Counted from the first letter of the stretch, positions 27,014 through 35,778 are shown. The stretch: DNA of 64,000 nucleotides from JAVBMJ01 sp031551275 (GCA_031551275.1 JAVBNX010000005.1:1-64000), one strand, 5' to 3'. Notes: a model not told the origin generated them from the sequence alone. Translations and numbers: made by a program.

Positions 27014-27811
27014 ATGAAAACCGCTCTCCGTAACCTGGCCGTCGTTATGCTGGCCTTTACGCTTCCGATCGCTGCCGCGGCGCAGCGCGGACCCCGCCCC
27101 ATGCCCCGGCCCATGCCGCATCCGGCCCCGCACCCTGCCCCCCATCCGATGCCCCCTCCACACCCGGCGCCGCATCCCTACCCCTACCATCCCGGGCCTC
27201 CGCCCGCTCCGCATCCCTACCCTGCGCCCTATCCGCACCCTTATCCGCACCCCTACCCCCATCCGGTGCCCGTGCCTGTCAGGCCTGTGCCCGTGCCGGT
27301 GGTCCCTGTACCCGTCGTGCCGGTCTTCCATCCGATCTACCCCTATTATTACCATCCGTTCGTGCCCTACGCATGGGGACCCTACTGGAATCCGGTGGGC
27401 GCGATCGTGGCCACCATCGCCACGACGGCCATCGTGGTAACCATCGCCAACCAGGCCTACCACTACGATTCGGGCGTGTTCTACGTCCAGGTGGATAACG
27501 GCTACAAGGCCGTTCCCGCACCCGTGGGAGCCACCGTGCCCTCGCTGCCCAACGGCGCGGACAAAATCAAGGTCAACGACAAGGTCTACTTCTACTACGG
27601 CGGGACCTTCTACGCCAAGCAATCGGGCGACTACATCGTCGTATCGGCGCCCAACGGGGCCATCGTCTACGGTTTGCCCGACGGAGCGAAGAACGTGACG
27701 GTTGACGGCAAGCAGTATATGCTCTACAACGACACCTATTACCAGCCCGTGCAGCAGAAGAACCAGAACGCCTACGAAGTGGTGGGCGTATCGGGCACGC
27801 CGGCCCAATAA
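27014..27811 (+). CDS. His/Pro-rich secreted protein, DUF6515-like
   Basis: 265 residues from the ATG at 27014. A signal peptide (cleavage near AAAQR) is followed by an unusual low-complexity segment (about residues 26-110) made of Pro, His, Tyr and Val, with PHP, PYP and VPVPV units. A hydrophobic segment (about 128-150) and repeated beta units (DKIKVNDKVYFYYGGTFY and KNVTVDGKQYMLYNDTYY) follow. The repeats match the DUF6515 pattern. The His density suggests metal binding, but that is inference. Single-gene unit. Confidence 0.75.
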   Translation: MKTALRNLAVVMLAFTLPIAAAAQRGPRPMPRPMPHPAPHPAPHPMPPPHPAPHPYPYHPGPPPAPHPYPAPYPHPYPHPYPHPVPVPVRPVPVPVVPVPVVPVFHPIYPYYYHPFVPYAWGPYWNPVGAIVATIATTAIVVTIANQAYHYDSGVFYVQVDNGYKAVPAPVGATVPSLPNGADKIKVNDKVYFYYGGTFYAKQSGDYIVVSAPNGAIVYGLPDGAKNVTVDGKQYMLYNDTYYQPVQQKNQNAYEVVGVSGTPAQ

Positions 27812-27900
27812 CGGCGGGAAACACCATGAGGGGGCGGCCTGTGAGAGGTGCGCCCCCTTATTTTATCGTGAAACGACGCACACCCTCAGCCGAAAAACGC

Positions 27901-27908
27901 TATCTTTG
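27901..27908 (+). promoter_or_regulatory. -7 element, possibly leaderless start
   Basis: TATCTTTG ends only 5 nt before the ATG at 27914, so transcription would start at or next to the start codon. Confidence 0.55.
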
Positions 27909-27913
27909 CACCC

Positions 27914-29740
27914 ATGACCGGGATTACCCGCCTGATTGCACTTACCCTATCGCTGATCACGACCGCCGCGGCCCATGCGGCCAGGGACACCGTCTCCGTG
28001 GTCCGTCCCGGGCGGGACACCATGTCCGTCAACGCCGAGGGGGAGCGCACGTCGAGGTTCTACGACAGCATACAGGCCAAGACCGACCGCACGGCGGTCT
28101 CCCGTTTTTTATACCACGCCTTTTTCGTATCACAATCCGAAGCGCCTATAAAAACGGCCGTGGACCGGGGCGAGGAGTTCGAAAAATACGAGGGCAAGGT
28201 CATTTCGCAGATTACCCTGGAGCGCTCCAACGTCTTCGACTCGAACAAATATCCGCTGGAACGCTTCGCCAACCACACCCACATGGTTACCCGCGAGCAG
28301 GTCATCCTGCGCGACCTGCTGATCGCCGCCGGGGAGAAGCTCGACCCCGAGGCCCTGGTAAGCAACGAGCACCACCTGAAAAGCAACTCCTACATATACA
28401 GCGTGGAGACCACCGTGGAGAGGGACCCGGCCGACACGACCAAGGTAATCGTCCATTTGCACACCCGGGACAAGTGGTCGATCGGGGTGGGCGGCATACT
28501 GAGCGGCAACGGGGCGTCACGGCTCGACCTCTACGACGAGAACCTGCTGGGGACGGGAACCAAGCTGATGATCTCCAACAGCATGGACTGGAAGGAGCTG
28601 GGCTACAAAGGTTTCCACTTCGAATACCTATACCCCAACCTGTTCCGCCGTTTCTTCGCGCTCAAGCTCGTGGGCGGCAGGTACTACCAGAGCAGCACGC
28701 AGAACATACTGGAATGGGGCGGCGAGCTGGCACGCCCTTTTCTCAAACCGACCGACTACATGGCCGGGGCGAGCTATCTGTGGAGCGACCGACCCTTTTA
28801 CCAGCTCTACCTCGACTCGACGATCAACGTGGCGGGGTATGCGGCCGACGTCTGGGGTGGGATGTCCCGGTTCAAACCCTCGCTTAAAGGCAGCCTCTAC
28901 TGGACGGCGCGGGCCACCGTGGTCAATTACTCCCAACGGCCGGACGTGGGGCCGCGGCTGAACCCCTACTTCCACGATTACAAACAATTCCTGGTCGGCG
29001 CGGGCATCTACCGCGAGAAGTTCTACACGGCCAACCTGATCTTCGGGTTCGGCTCCAAGGAGTACCTCGCCTCGGGCTACCGGCTGGAGCTCACGGGCGG
29101 GGTCGCCGACTACGAATTCGGCGATCTGGGCTACCTGGGCGGCAGCTACCGGGTAGGCGGCTTCGTACCCTTCGGGAATATCTCGGTGGACCTTGCGGCG
29201 GGCAGCTACATCAACGCGCGGGGCAGATCGCCCGGGGCGGCCAGCGCGGTGGTCAAATACTACTCCAACCTGCTGGGCAAGGGGCGCACGCGGATCCGGC
29301 AATTCGTCGAGCTGAGCCACATCTGGGGCTGGGACCGCCTGCTGGGGAACGACGAGGTGATCGAGTTTACCCGCGAGAGGGGCCTGGTGGCCTACGCGGG
29401 CTACGCCTTCGGGCGGGTGCGCACGGTGCTGAACACCGAGACGGTCGTCTTTACCCCCTTCAGGCCCATCGGCTTTCGGATGGCGGTCTTCGGGTTCGCC
29501 AACCTGGGGCTTCTGGGAAACTCCAACCTGCCGTTTGAGAACACGCTCTTTACCACGCTCGGTTGCGGCATCAGGCTGCACAACGACCACTTGATATTCA
29601 AGACCATACAGATCAGGCTGGGGATCGCCGTGGGCAAGAAAGGCTTTCTGCCGAGCAATTACATTTCGGTATCGAGCCTGCCCAACATAACCCCGCAAAG
29701 GTACATTCCCGTCCGCCCCGGGGTGGTCGCCTACGAATAA
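27914..29740 (+). CDS. Omp85/TamA-like outer membrane protein
   Basis: 608 residues with a signal peptide (to about 24). A POTRA-like region follows (about 95-195; YEGKVISQITLERSNVFD, then REQVILRDLLIAAGEKLD), and then a C-terminal beta-barrel of about 400 residues rich in alternating aromatics, with GLVAYAGYAFG and NTLFTTLGCGIRLHNDHLIF. One or two POTRA repeats and a surface-antigen barrel fit a TamA/BamA relative for protein insertion or secretion, not BamA itself, which has five POTRA domains. The exact substrate is unknown. Confidence 0.75.
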   Translation: MTGITRLIALTLSLITTAAAHAARDTVSVVRPGRDTMSVNAEGERTSRFYDSIQAKTDRTAVSRFLYHAFFVSQSEAPIKTAVDRGEEFEKYEGKVISQITLERSNVFDSNKYPLERFANHTHMVTREQVILRDLLIAAGEKLDPEALVSNEHHLKSNSYIYSVETTVERDPADTTKVIVHLHTRDKWSIGVGGILSGNGASRLDLYDENLLGTGTKLMISNSMDWKELGYKGFHFEYLYPNLFRRFFALKLVGGRYYQSSTQNILEWGGELARPFLKPTDYMAGASYLWSDRPFYQLYLDSTINVAGYAADVWGGMSRFKPSLKGSLYWTARATVVNYSQRPDVGPRLNPYFHDYKQFLVGAGIYREKFYTANLIFGFGSKEYLASGYRLELTGGVADYEFGDLGYLGGSYRVGGFVPFGNISVDLAAGSYINARGRSPGAASAVVKYYSNLLGKGRTRIRQFVELSHIWGWDRLLGNDEVIEFTRERGLVAYAGYAFGRVRTVLNTETVVFTPFRPIGFRMAVFGFANLGLLGNSNLPFENTLFTTLGCGIRLHNDHLIFKTIQIRLGIAVGKKGFLPSNYISVSSLPNITPQRYIPVRPGVVAYE

Positions 29741-29790
29741 TCCATTTTTGTGTAAATCCGTTTTTTTGTGCGGGCCTACTTTAGCATGCG

Positions 29791-29802
29791 TTAACATGTT
29801 AA
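29791..29802. promoter_or_regulatory. Palindrome upstream of the phage-like pair
   Basis: TTAACATGTTAA, a perfect 12-bp palindrome, 20 nt before the ATG at 29822 and downstream of a TACTTTAG box; possibly an operator. Confidence 0.35.
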
Positions 29803-29821
29803 ACGAATCCTGATCAAAAAA

Positions 29822-30175
29822 ATGAAAGAATTTTCCGTCAGCCGGGGAGAGGACTTCGCCCTGTGCGGGCAGCTCCTTTTCCAGGAGGGCGACACGGCCG
29901 GCTCGCTCGACGAGTTCGACGTGTCGGCCGTTTTGACCACCACGGCGCAAGGCCCGCGCATCACCGCGTCGACCGACCCGAAGCAGGGGCAGGCGCAGAT
30001 CGTGCGCAGGGGCGAAGACAGCTACTTTTTGAACGTTACCGCCAAAATGTGCGCCTCGCTGAGCGAGGGCCCGCTCTCCCTCTCGCTGGCCCTTACCCAC
30101 AAAGCGAGCGGCAGCCGCCACATCATCACCCACGGGGGTATGCAAATCACTCAATCCAAAATCGACCTGCCATGA
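29822..30175 (+). CDS. Hypothetical protein, phage baseplate-like
   Basis: 117 residues, no signal peptide. The pattern (KEFSVSRGEDFALCGQLLF at the start, then alternating beta strands) resembles N-terminal domains of phage upper-baseplate or receptor-binding proteins, though I cannot assign a family with certainty. Its stop overlaps the start of the collagen-like ORF by 4 nt (ATGA), so the two are coupled. They stand alone with no capsid, terminase or integrase gene, upstream of tRNA-Thr. Confidence 0.55.
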   Translation: MKEFSVSRGEDFALCGQLLFQEGDTAGSLDEFDVSAVLTTTAQGPRITASTDPKQGQAQIVRRGEDSYFLNVTAKMCASLSEGPLSLSLALTHKASGSRHIITHGGMQITQSKIDLP

Positions 30176-30489
30176 AGATCATCAATGTATTTGAAAAACG
30201 GTGCGTGAACGGCACACCGGAGAGCTCCGAAACGTTCGTCGACGAGTTTATCGGCCGCTTCGGCATGGACGGCCGCGACGGGGCGGACGGGACGGACGGG
30301 ACCCCGGGCCTGGACGGACGCAACGGGGTGGACGGCGTTGACGGCCGGGAAGGCCCCGAGGGCAAGAACGCCTACCAATCGGCCCTGGAGGGCGGATTCA
30401 CGGGCACCGAGTCGGAATTCTACATCCAACTGGCCTCCATCGGGAATATTTCGGAAGTCCTGGACGGCATCAACGGGGAGGAAATCTGA
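30172..30489 (+). CDS. Collagen-like repeat protein, tail-fibre-like
   Basis: 105 residues. Residues 31-63 are a run of about eleven Gly-X-Y triplets (such as GMDGRDGADGTDG, then GREGPEG) expected to form a collagen triple helix. The C-terminal part, NAYQSALEGGFTGTESEF, is a module I associate with phage fibre proteins. No signal peptide. It is coupled to the preceding ORF by a 4-nt overlap, supporting a shared trimeric fibre-type structure. It ends 82 nt before tRNA-Thr. Confidence 0.7.
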   Translation: MKIINVFEKRCVNGTPESSETFVDEFIGRFGMDGRDGADGTDGTPGLDGRNGVDGVDGREGPEGKNAYQSALEGGFTGTESEFYIQLASIGNISEVLDGINGEEI

Positions 30490-30550
30490 CCCGCGGGCCG
30501 CGGGCCGACAAAAATTTCCGCGCAACTATTGCTCTATCGGAGAAAAAAGG

Positions 30551-30558
30551 TATCTTTG
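30551..30558 (+). promoter_or_regulatory. -7 element of tRNA-Thr
   Basis: TATCTTTG, 12 nt upstream of the tRNA 5' end. Confidence 0.75.
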
Positions 30559-30570
30559 CGGTCTCTGAAA

Positions 30571-30643
<73 letters not shown>

Positions 30644-30644
30644 C

Positions 30645-30676
30645 ACAGGCCGTCCTAAAAAGGACGGCCTGTTTTT
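30645..30676 (+). terminator. Terminator of tRNA-Thr
   Basis: A perfect 12-bp stem (ACAGGCCGTCCT and complement) with an AAAA loop and TTTTT tail, 2 nt after the tRNA. Confidence 0.9.
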
Positions 30677-30681
30677 ATGCA

Positions 30682-31185
30682 CTAAAGTTGCATCGTACCG
30701 TTCCGCCACCTCACCTTGCCGGTGTAGTTGCCTGTAATGGACTTGCCGCTCGACACCGCATTGATCGTAATGGTGTAGTTGTCTCCGCTCACGTCACTGA
30801 TCACGATGGTAGCGGAGGTCGTATCGTAATAGTCCTCGTCGCCCGAGAGATTCTCAAACCCTACGCCGTACATTCCGAAGGCCGTTATTGTGCTGGCTGC
30901 ATAGGTATAGGTTCCGGCCACCAGCCGCTGCCCGCTGCCCGTAGGAATGAATAAACCGGCCCTGAGTATCCAATCATCGTTCGTGGTAATCTCCAAACCG
31001 ACCTGGGTAACATCAGGCGCACTGTATTCCGCCCCAAAATAAGCCTGCACGACCTCTCCGATCGCGTGGTTGATACCATCGCACGATATGGTTCCTTTCC
31101 CATCCCCACCGGAGTCTTTGCTACAACCGGCCAAAAACAAAGCAACCGCAACCGCTGTTGCCGATACGATCAGTGATTTTTTCAT
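30682..31185 (-). CDS. Hypothetical lipoprotein
   Basis: 167 residues. Signal peptide with lipobox FLAGC (Cys21), followed by a flexible SKDSGGDGKG linker. The mature part is beta-rich and Gly/Thr/Ser-rich, with two repeated strand units (SATIVISDVSGDNYTITI and SITGNYTGKVRW), suggesting a small immunoglobulin- or lipocalin-like fold. I do not recognise the family. It is a single-gene unit converging on tRNA-Thr, and is likely on the periplasmic face of a membrane or at the cell surface. Confidence 0.7.
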   Translation of the reverse strand: MKKSLIVSATAVAVALFLAGCSKDSGGDGKGTISCDGINHAIGEVVQAYFGAEYSAPDVTQVGLEITTNDDWILRAGLFIPTGSGQRLVAGTYTYAASTITAFGMYGVGFENLSGDEDYYDTTSATIVISDVSGDNYTITINAVSSGKSITGNYTGKVRWRNGTMQL

Positions 31186-31266
31186 GGCAGTAAATTTTTA
31201 AATTGTAGTATGACAGGAAACGCTATTATAAAGGTAATATAATTTCGGATACCACCGTTGGCAGAC

Positions 31267-31301
31267 AAAAAAAAGAGAGGAACCTAAAAAGGTTCCTCTC
31301 T
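31267..31301 (-). terminator. Terminator of the cold-shock gene
   Basis: AGAGAGGAACC / GGTTCCTCTCT stem with a 6-nt loop and a T7 run on the minus strand, 20 nt after the stop. Confidence 0.9.
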
Positions 31302-31320
31302 GTGATGACGTCGTATGTGA

Positions 31321-31521
31321 TTACTCAACTACGGTAACGTTGACGGCTTGTTCTCCTTTCTTGCCTTCACCAACTTCGAACTCTACGTTCTGACCCTCCT
31401 CGAGGCCGCGGAATCCGTCTTTGTTGATGCCGGTGTAGTGAACAAAAATGTCACTGCCGTTTTCGGTTGTGATAAAGCCATAACCTTTGGCCGAATCAAA
31501 CCATTTTACTGAACCTTTCAT
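31321..31521 (-). CDS. Cold-shock domain protein
   Basis: 66 residues, one CSD. The RNP1 motif KGYGFITTENG and RNP2 motif DIFVHYTGI bind single-stranded RNA or DNA, and the start MKGSVKWFDSAKGYGF is canonical. Such proteins act as RNA chaperones. It is a single-gene unit with a strong terminator and a leader of roughly 50 nt or more rich in A and T, which may fold or unfold with temperature, although I see no specific structure. Confidence 0.95.
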   Translation of the reverse strand: MKGSVKWFDSAKGYGFITTENGSDIFVHYTGINKDGFRGLEEGQNVEFEVGEGKKGEQAVNVTVVE

Positions 31522-31640
31522 AAATTTGTCTTAAATTTAAAGTGTTTACACAGGCAAAGGAACACAAAAGTTTTTGTAAAACAATAGTTTTTGAAAATAT
31601 TTTCATAGTTTTACTCAAATTTGCGTTTTAAACCCCTCAG

Positions 31641-32426
31641 ATGAAGTTTTTTCATATTAATAATAACCTCTGCACCTCCTGCGGGCGATGCGGGGAGATG
31701 TGCCCTACCCAGGCCATTGTGATCGACGCGGGCCGCAGGCTGGTCGACACGGACCGGTGCACCTCGTGCGGGAATTGCGTCAAGAGCTGTGAGGAGGGCG
31801 CCGTCTCGGTCGAGACGATCGAGCACCTGATCCTGGAGATCGAGCGCAGCGAGGAGTACCGCAGCAGGTTGGGCAGGCTGGAGAGCGAGCTGACCCAGTT
31901 GAAGGCCCAGTTGACCGACTTGCAGACCCTGTTCGCCGATACGGCGGCCCGTTTGCCCGTGGCCATGCTGATCGCCGACAGGGCGGGCACCGTGGCGGCA
32001 TCCAATGCCCTGATGTTGGACGCGCTGGGCCTCGACCCCATCACGGCGGGCGGGATCAACCCGGGACTGGTGGGCGAGAACATCCGCGAACTCTTCCCCG
32101 ACGGCATACTCAAGCTGATCCGCGTGGTCAGCTCCTCGGCCGATTCGAGCCGGGTAATAACCCTGGGCGGGAAAAAACGGCTCATGACGGCCTACCTGCT
32201 CGAAAAGGGGCATACCCTGGTGGCTTTGAGCGACTTGAGTGATCCGGGCGTGGTAAGCACGCAGATCGCCGGCACGCTGCGCGAGACGATCGACAAGAAG
32301 ATGGCGATGGTTCAGCAGATCGGGACCCTGCTGGGCGAGGAGGTCTCGGGCTTCGTGGAGCGGCTCAACACGGTAATCGATATGGTGGAGGCCACCGGGC
32401 AGGGGGAGAACGGCGATGGAAGATAG
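31641..32426 (+). CDS. Ferredoxin-PAS sensor protein
   Basis: 261 residues. The N-terminus holds two [4Fe-4S] ferredoxin motifs: LCTSCGRCGEMCPTQAI (Cys 11, 14, 17, 21) and RCTSCGNCVKSCEEGAV. A coiled coil (about 64-95) and a PAS-like domain (about 98-200, RLPVAMLIADRAGTV) follow, then a helical tail. This layout matches [FeFe]-hydrogenase-associated ferredoxin/PAS proteins (HsfB-like). It overlaps the SpoIIE phosphatase gene by 11 nt. A redox-sensing signalling role is inferred. No hydrogenase gene is in the window. Confidence 0.8.
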   Translation: MKFFHINNNLCTSCGRCGEMCPTQAIVIDAGRRLVDTDRCTSCGNCVKSCEEGAVSVETIEHLILEIERSEEYRSRLGRLESELTQLKAQLTDLQTLFADTAARLPVAMLIADRAGTVAASNALMLDALGLDPITAGGINPGLVGENIRELFPDGILKLIRVVSSSADSSRVITLGGKKRLMTAYLLEKGHTLVALSDLSDPGVVSTQIAGTLRETIDKKMAMVQQIGTLLGEEVSGFVERLNTVIDMVEATGQGENGDGR

Positions 32427-33612
32427 CAGCTTTTTTATCGAGGCGGGCCTCAGGCAGTTCAACTGCCACGGCGAGCGGATCAGCGGCGACAGCTTCCACA
32501 TCCGGCGCAGCGGCGAGGGCGGACGCACGGTGGCCATCCTCTCCGACGGCATGGGCCACGGGGCGAAGGCCTCCATCCTGTCGAACCTGACCTCGACCAT
32601 GCTGCTGAACATGGTGCGCAGCGATATGGACATCGTCCCGGTAAGCGAAATGATCGCCAAGACGCTGCCCATCTGCTCGATACGCAAGATCAGCTACTCG
32701 ACCTTCACGATGGTCGACGTGGACCACGCCGCCCGCCGGGCCGTGATCGCCGAGCACGACAACCCGTCGGCCATCCTGCTGCGGGGAGGGGATATCGTCC
32801 CCTTGGAGTGGAGCGTCAAACGCATCGAGCGGCAGGAGGGCATGGCCCTGACGGTAAGAACGGCCGCCGTGGACCTGCTGCCCGGCGACCGGATCGTCTT
32901 TTGCACCGACGGGATTACCCAGAGCGGCCAGCGGACCAGGCAATACCGCTTCGGCTGGGGCGAGGACAACATGCGGGAATTCATCCGCTACATCCTTTCG
33001 CTCAACGCCGGGATTACCCCGCAGGATTTGGCCGACCAGATCGTCTCGAAGGGGTGCGGCAACGACGGCAACGTCCCCGCCGATGATATGAGCTGCGTGG
33101 TGCTGGAAGCCAGGCCGTTGAAGAGCATGGTGGTCATATCCTGCCCCCCGGCCCTGCGGGAGCAATACGCCGTTCTGGAGCAGGCCGCCCGCCGCGAGGG
33201 AACGACCAAGGTAATCTGCGGCTACCCCGTCGCCGGGGTAATCGGCAAGCTCATGGGCAAAGAGCTGCGCATCGAGGGCAGCGCGCCCGACCCGGCCCTG
33301 CCCCCCTACCGCACGCTCGACGGCTTCGACCTGGTTACCGAGGGGATCGTTACCCTGACCCGGACGCTCGACATCCTGGAGCACGGCGAGGCGGACGGCC
33401 CCGTCCACGAGGGCGCGGACCCCAAGTCGATGGCCCTGGCCCGGTTGCTGCGTGACCACGACCGCATCGAGTTCATCATCGGGACGGCGCGCCAGACGGC
33501 CAACGACGCGGCGGCCACCGACGAGTTCGAGCTCCGGCGCAACGTACTAAGGCGCATCGTGGCCACGTTAGAGGTAAAATACCGCAAGCCCGTCGAGGTA
33601 ACTTACCTGTAA
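32416..33612 (+). CDS. SpoIIE-type protein phosphatase
   Basis: 398 residues. The PP2C/SpoIIE core (about 15-235) includes ERISGDSFHI, AILSDGMGHGAKAS, CTDGITQSG and NVPADDMSCVVL, the metal-binding Asp residues of the fold; it should dephosphorylate Ser/Thr in a partner-switching pathway. A C-terminal domain of about 150 residues is unassigned, with a possible helical end (DEFELRRNVLRRIVATLEVK). It is coupled to the ferredoxin-PAS gene by an 11-nt overlap. No anti-sigma or STAS gene is adjacent. Confidence 0.85.
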   Translation: MEDSSFFIEAGLRQFNCHGERISGDSFHIRRSGEGGRTVAILSDGMGHGAKASILSNLTSTMLLNMVRSDMDIVPVSEMIAKTLPICSIRKISYSTFTMVDVDHAARRAVIAEHDNPSAILLRGGDIVPLEWSVKRIERQEGMALTVRTAAVDLLPGDRIVFCTDGITQSGQRTRQYRFGWGEDNMREFIRYILSLNAGITPQDLADQIVSKGCGNDGNVPADDMSCVVLEARPLKSMVVISCPPALREQYAVLEQAARREGTTKVICGYPVAGVIGKLMGKELRIEGSAPDPALPPYRTLDGFDLVTEGIVTLTRTLDILEHGEADGPVHEGADPKSMALARLLRDHDRIEFIIGTARQTANDAAATDEFELRRNVLRRIVATLEVKYRKPVEVTYL

Positions 33613-33618
33613 AATACC

Positions 33619-33626
33619 TATCTTTG
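33619..33626 (+). promoter_or_regulatory. -7 element of the deacetylase-ubiX pair
   Basis: TATCTTTG, 17 nt before the ATG at 33644. Confidence 0.65.
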
Positions 33627-33643
33627 CCTTCTAAAATACCGCC

Positions 33644-34252
33644 ATGCGCTTCACACCGCCCAAATTCCTCCGCAAAATGATGCCTTCCCTGATCTGGGAG
33701 ATCGAGGACCCGGACGGCGTGTTTTTGACCTTCGACGACGGGCCGACCCCGGGGGTGACCGAGTGGATCCTCGACACGCTGGATAGGTACGGCGCCAAGG
33801 CCACGTTTTTCTGCCTGGGCAAAAACGTGGAGCAGCACCCCGAGCTTTTCGAGATGATCATCCAAAGGGGGCACAAGGCGGGCAACCACACATACAGCCA
33901 CCAAAAGGGCTGGGAGATGAGCCTGGAACGCTACGTGGAGGATGTGGACTTCGCCAACCAGTTGATCCACAGCGACCTTTTCCGCGCACCCTACGGGCGC
34001 ATCAAACCCTCGCAGGCACGCATCCTCTCGGAGCGCTACACACTGGTCATGTGGGACGTGCTGAGCAGGGATTACAGCTCGCTGGTCAGCCCGAAGCAAT
34101 GCGTGAAGAATGTTACCCGGTACATGCAGGCGGGATCGATCGTGGTCTTCCACGACTCGCTCAAATCGCAGCGCAACATGCGTTACGCCTTGCCGCGCGT
34201 GCTGGAGTTCGGACAATCGAAGGGGCTGAAATTCAAGACGATCGAGTTATGA
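33644..34252 (+). CDS. Polysaccharide deacetylase (NodB-like)
   Basis: 202 residues, a single NodB domain. Catalytic and metal residues are visible in VFLTFDDGPTPGVTEW (Asp-Asp), HKAGNHTYSH (His pair), LFRAPYGRIKP and GSIVVFHDS. Substrates in the family include peptidoglycan and chitin oligomers. There is no signal peptide, so it may act in the cytoplasm or be peripherally attached. Its stop overlaps ubiX by 4 nt, an unexpected pairing with no obvious metabolic link. Confidence 0.9.
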   Translation: MRFTPPKFLRKMMPSLIWEIEDPDGVFLTFDDGPTPGVTEWILDTLDRYGAKATFFCLGKNVEQHPELFEMIIQRGHKAGNHTYSHQKGWEMSLERYVEDVDFANQLIHSDLFRAPYGRIKPSQARILSERYTLVMWDVLSRDYSSLVSPKQCVKNVTRYMQAGSIVVFHDSLKSQRNMRYALPRVLEFGQSKGLKFKTIEL

Positions 34253-34800
34253 AAAACATTATAGTCGCCATTACCGGCGCGAGCGGGGCGATCTACGCCC
34301 GGCAGCTTTTGGACGCTTTGGGCAGCCACCCCGGGGTGGGACGGATCGCATTGGTGGTCAGTCCCGCAGGGATTGAGACCGGAAAGTGGGAAAAGGTCGG
34401 GACCGACCTCCCCGCCAAGGCCGTATGTTACGCCCACGACGATTTGATGGCGCCGATCGCTTCCGGCTCGTCCGACTTCGACGCGATGGTGGTGGTCCCC
34501 TGCACGATGGGGACGCTGGGCCGGATCGCCGCGGGGGTCTCCACCGGGCTGATCTCACGCGCGGCCGATGTGATGCTCAAGGAGCGCAGAAAGCTGATCC
34601 TGGTGGCCAGGGAGACGCCCCTTTCGGCCATCCACCTGCGCAATATGCTGACTTTGACCGAGTGCGGCGCGGTGATCCTGCCCGCCTGCCCGTCGTTCTA
34701 CTCCCATCCGGCCGATATCCATCAGCTCGCCCATACCGTGACCGACCGTGTACTGGACCAACTGGGGCTGGAAACAGGCCACTACCGCTGGGGGCAATAG
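34249..34800 (+). CDS. ubiX: Flavin prenyltransferase UbiX
   Basis: 183 residues from the ATG at 34249, overlapping the deacetylase stop. It has the flavin-binding GASGAIYARQLL start, the central PCTMGTLGRIAAGVSTGLIS (CT-x-GTLG-IA) and RKLILVARETPLSAIHLRNM, all UbiX/Pad1 signatures. It prenylates FMN to make the cofactor of UbiD decarboxylases. No ubiD is in the window, so the partner decarboxylase must be elsewhere. Confidence 0.95.
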   Translation: MKNIIVAITGASGAIYARQLLDALGSHPGVGRIALVVSPAGIETGKWEKVGTDLPAKAVCYAHDDLMAPIASGSSDFDAMVVVPCTMGTLGRIAAGVSTGLISRAADVMLKERRKLILVARETPLSAIHLRNMLTLTECGAVILPACPSFYSHPADIHQLAHTVTDRVLDQLGLETGHYRWGQ

Positions 34801-34825
34801 CCCGTGTAATGCAATCTTAACAAAG

Positions 34826-34859
34826 AAAGACTTATTCGGGTATGAATAAGTCTTTTTTT
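34826..34859 (+). terminator. Terminator after ubiX
   Basis: AAAGACTTATTC / GAATAAGTCTTT stem with a 6-nt loop and T-run. Confidence 0.85.
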
Positions 34860-34888
34860 GCTATCGCCTTTTCGGAATTTACAATCCC

Positions 34889-35533
34889 TTAATTTTTCCT
34901 CTGGGGATTCTTTTTGTGCTTCTTGTTGTTGCGATTCTGCTGCCCGCCCTTTTTCTGATACTGCGAATGGACGTATTTATAGTCGTTTTTAAGATTATTT
35001 ATCGCCTCCTCGTCCATATCGATCCCCGTTTCAGACATTGCCTTTATGTCTTTTATGATTACCTCATTGTTGGGGTGGTCCTGGTTGAACTCGTAGGACT
35101 TGTTGCGCATGAACCTCGCGATGTTCTCAACCACCGGGGCCACCTGCTCGCGGGGCGCGTTGCTCAGCTCCAGGGCGCGGATCATCAGTTGCAGGTTCTT
35201 GCCGTAGTGCTTGCGGGCGATGCGCTTGCGCGGGTAGGTCAGCCGCTGGGGCACGGGATTGAGCGATACGGCCGAGGGGATCGGATAGGGCGAATCGACG
35301 TCCAGGTCGAAGCCGGCCATCAGAAAGAGGTGGTCCCAGAGTTTGTGGGTAAAGTCGGCGCTCTCCTTCAACTGGGGGTTGAGGCTGCCCATCACCGCGA
35401 TCACGGCGCGGGCCTGGCGGTTGCGTACCTCCTTGTCCTCGATGGTCTTGATGTAGGCGACCATCTCCTGCACGTGGCGGCCGTACTCCGGTAAAACCAG
35501 CTTACGGCGGGAACTGTTATAATTTTTCTCCAT
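34889..35533 (-). CDS. DUF4290 protein
   Basis: 214 residues. The start, RKLVLPEYGRHVQEMV, and the mid segment LNPQLKESADFTHKLWDHLF are those of DUF4290 proteins of Bacteroidetes. It is mostly helical, with no signal peptide, and has a strongly basic low-complexity tail (GGQQNRNNKKHKKNPQRKN) suggesting nucleic-acid or ribosome contact. Function unknown. It is a single gene with 245 nt of upstream non-coding DNA. Confidence 0.85.
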   Translation of the reverse strand: MEKNYNSSRRKLVLPEYGRHVQEMVAYIKTIEDKEVRNRQARAVIAVMGSLNPQLKESADFTHKLWDHLFLMAGFDLDVDSPYPIPSAVSLNPVPQRLTYPRKRIARKHYGKNLQLMIRALELSNAPREQVAPVVENIARFMRNKSYEFNQDHPNNEVIIKDIKAMSETGIDMDEEAINNLKNDYKYVHSQYQKKGGQQNRNNKKHKKNPQRKN

Positions 35534-35778
35534 AAATCATTTGAAAAGCCGCATCGGCAGCCGCACCCGGTCGATAATCGATTCGGGTAAAATCATCCTG
35601 TTTTCAGCTACGAAATAAGGGGCAAAATAGCCATCAAAAAGACAAAAAGCGTTTGCGCCTTTGAAATGCGCACGGTTGGGGGCTTGTGCGGCTTTTGTTA
35701 AATTTGATGCAAAGCTAACTCGTTTTGATCATTCTGCAAATAGTTTGCCAATTTTTTTACTCGCCTATTTCATAAATT

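Noticed and set aside
28628..30154. 508-residue minus-strand frame
   Set aside because: It spans the Omp85-like gene, the gap and the phage-like ORF; no recognisable domains.
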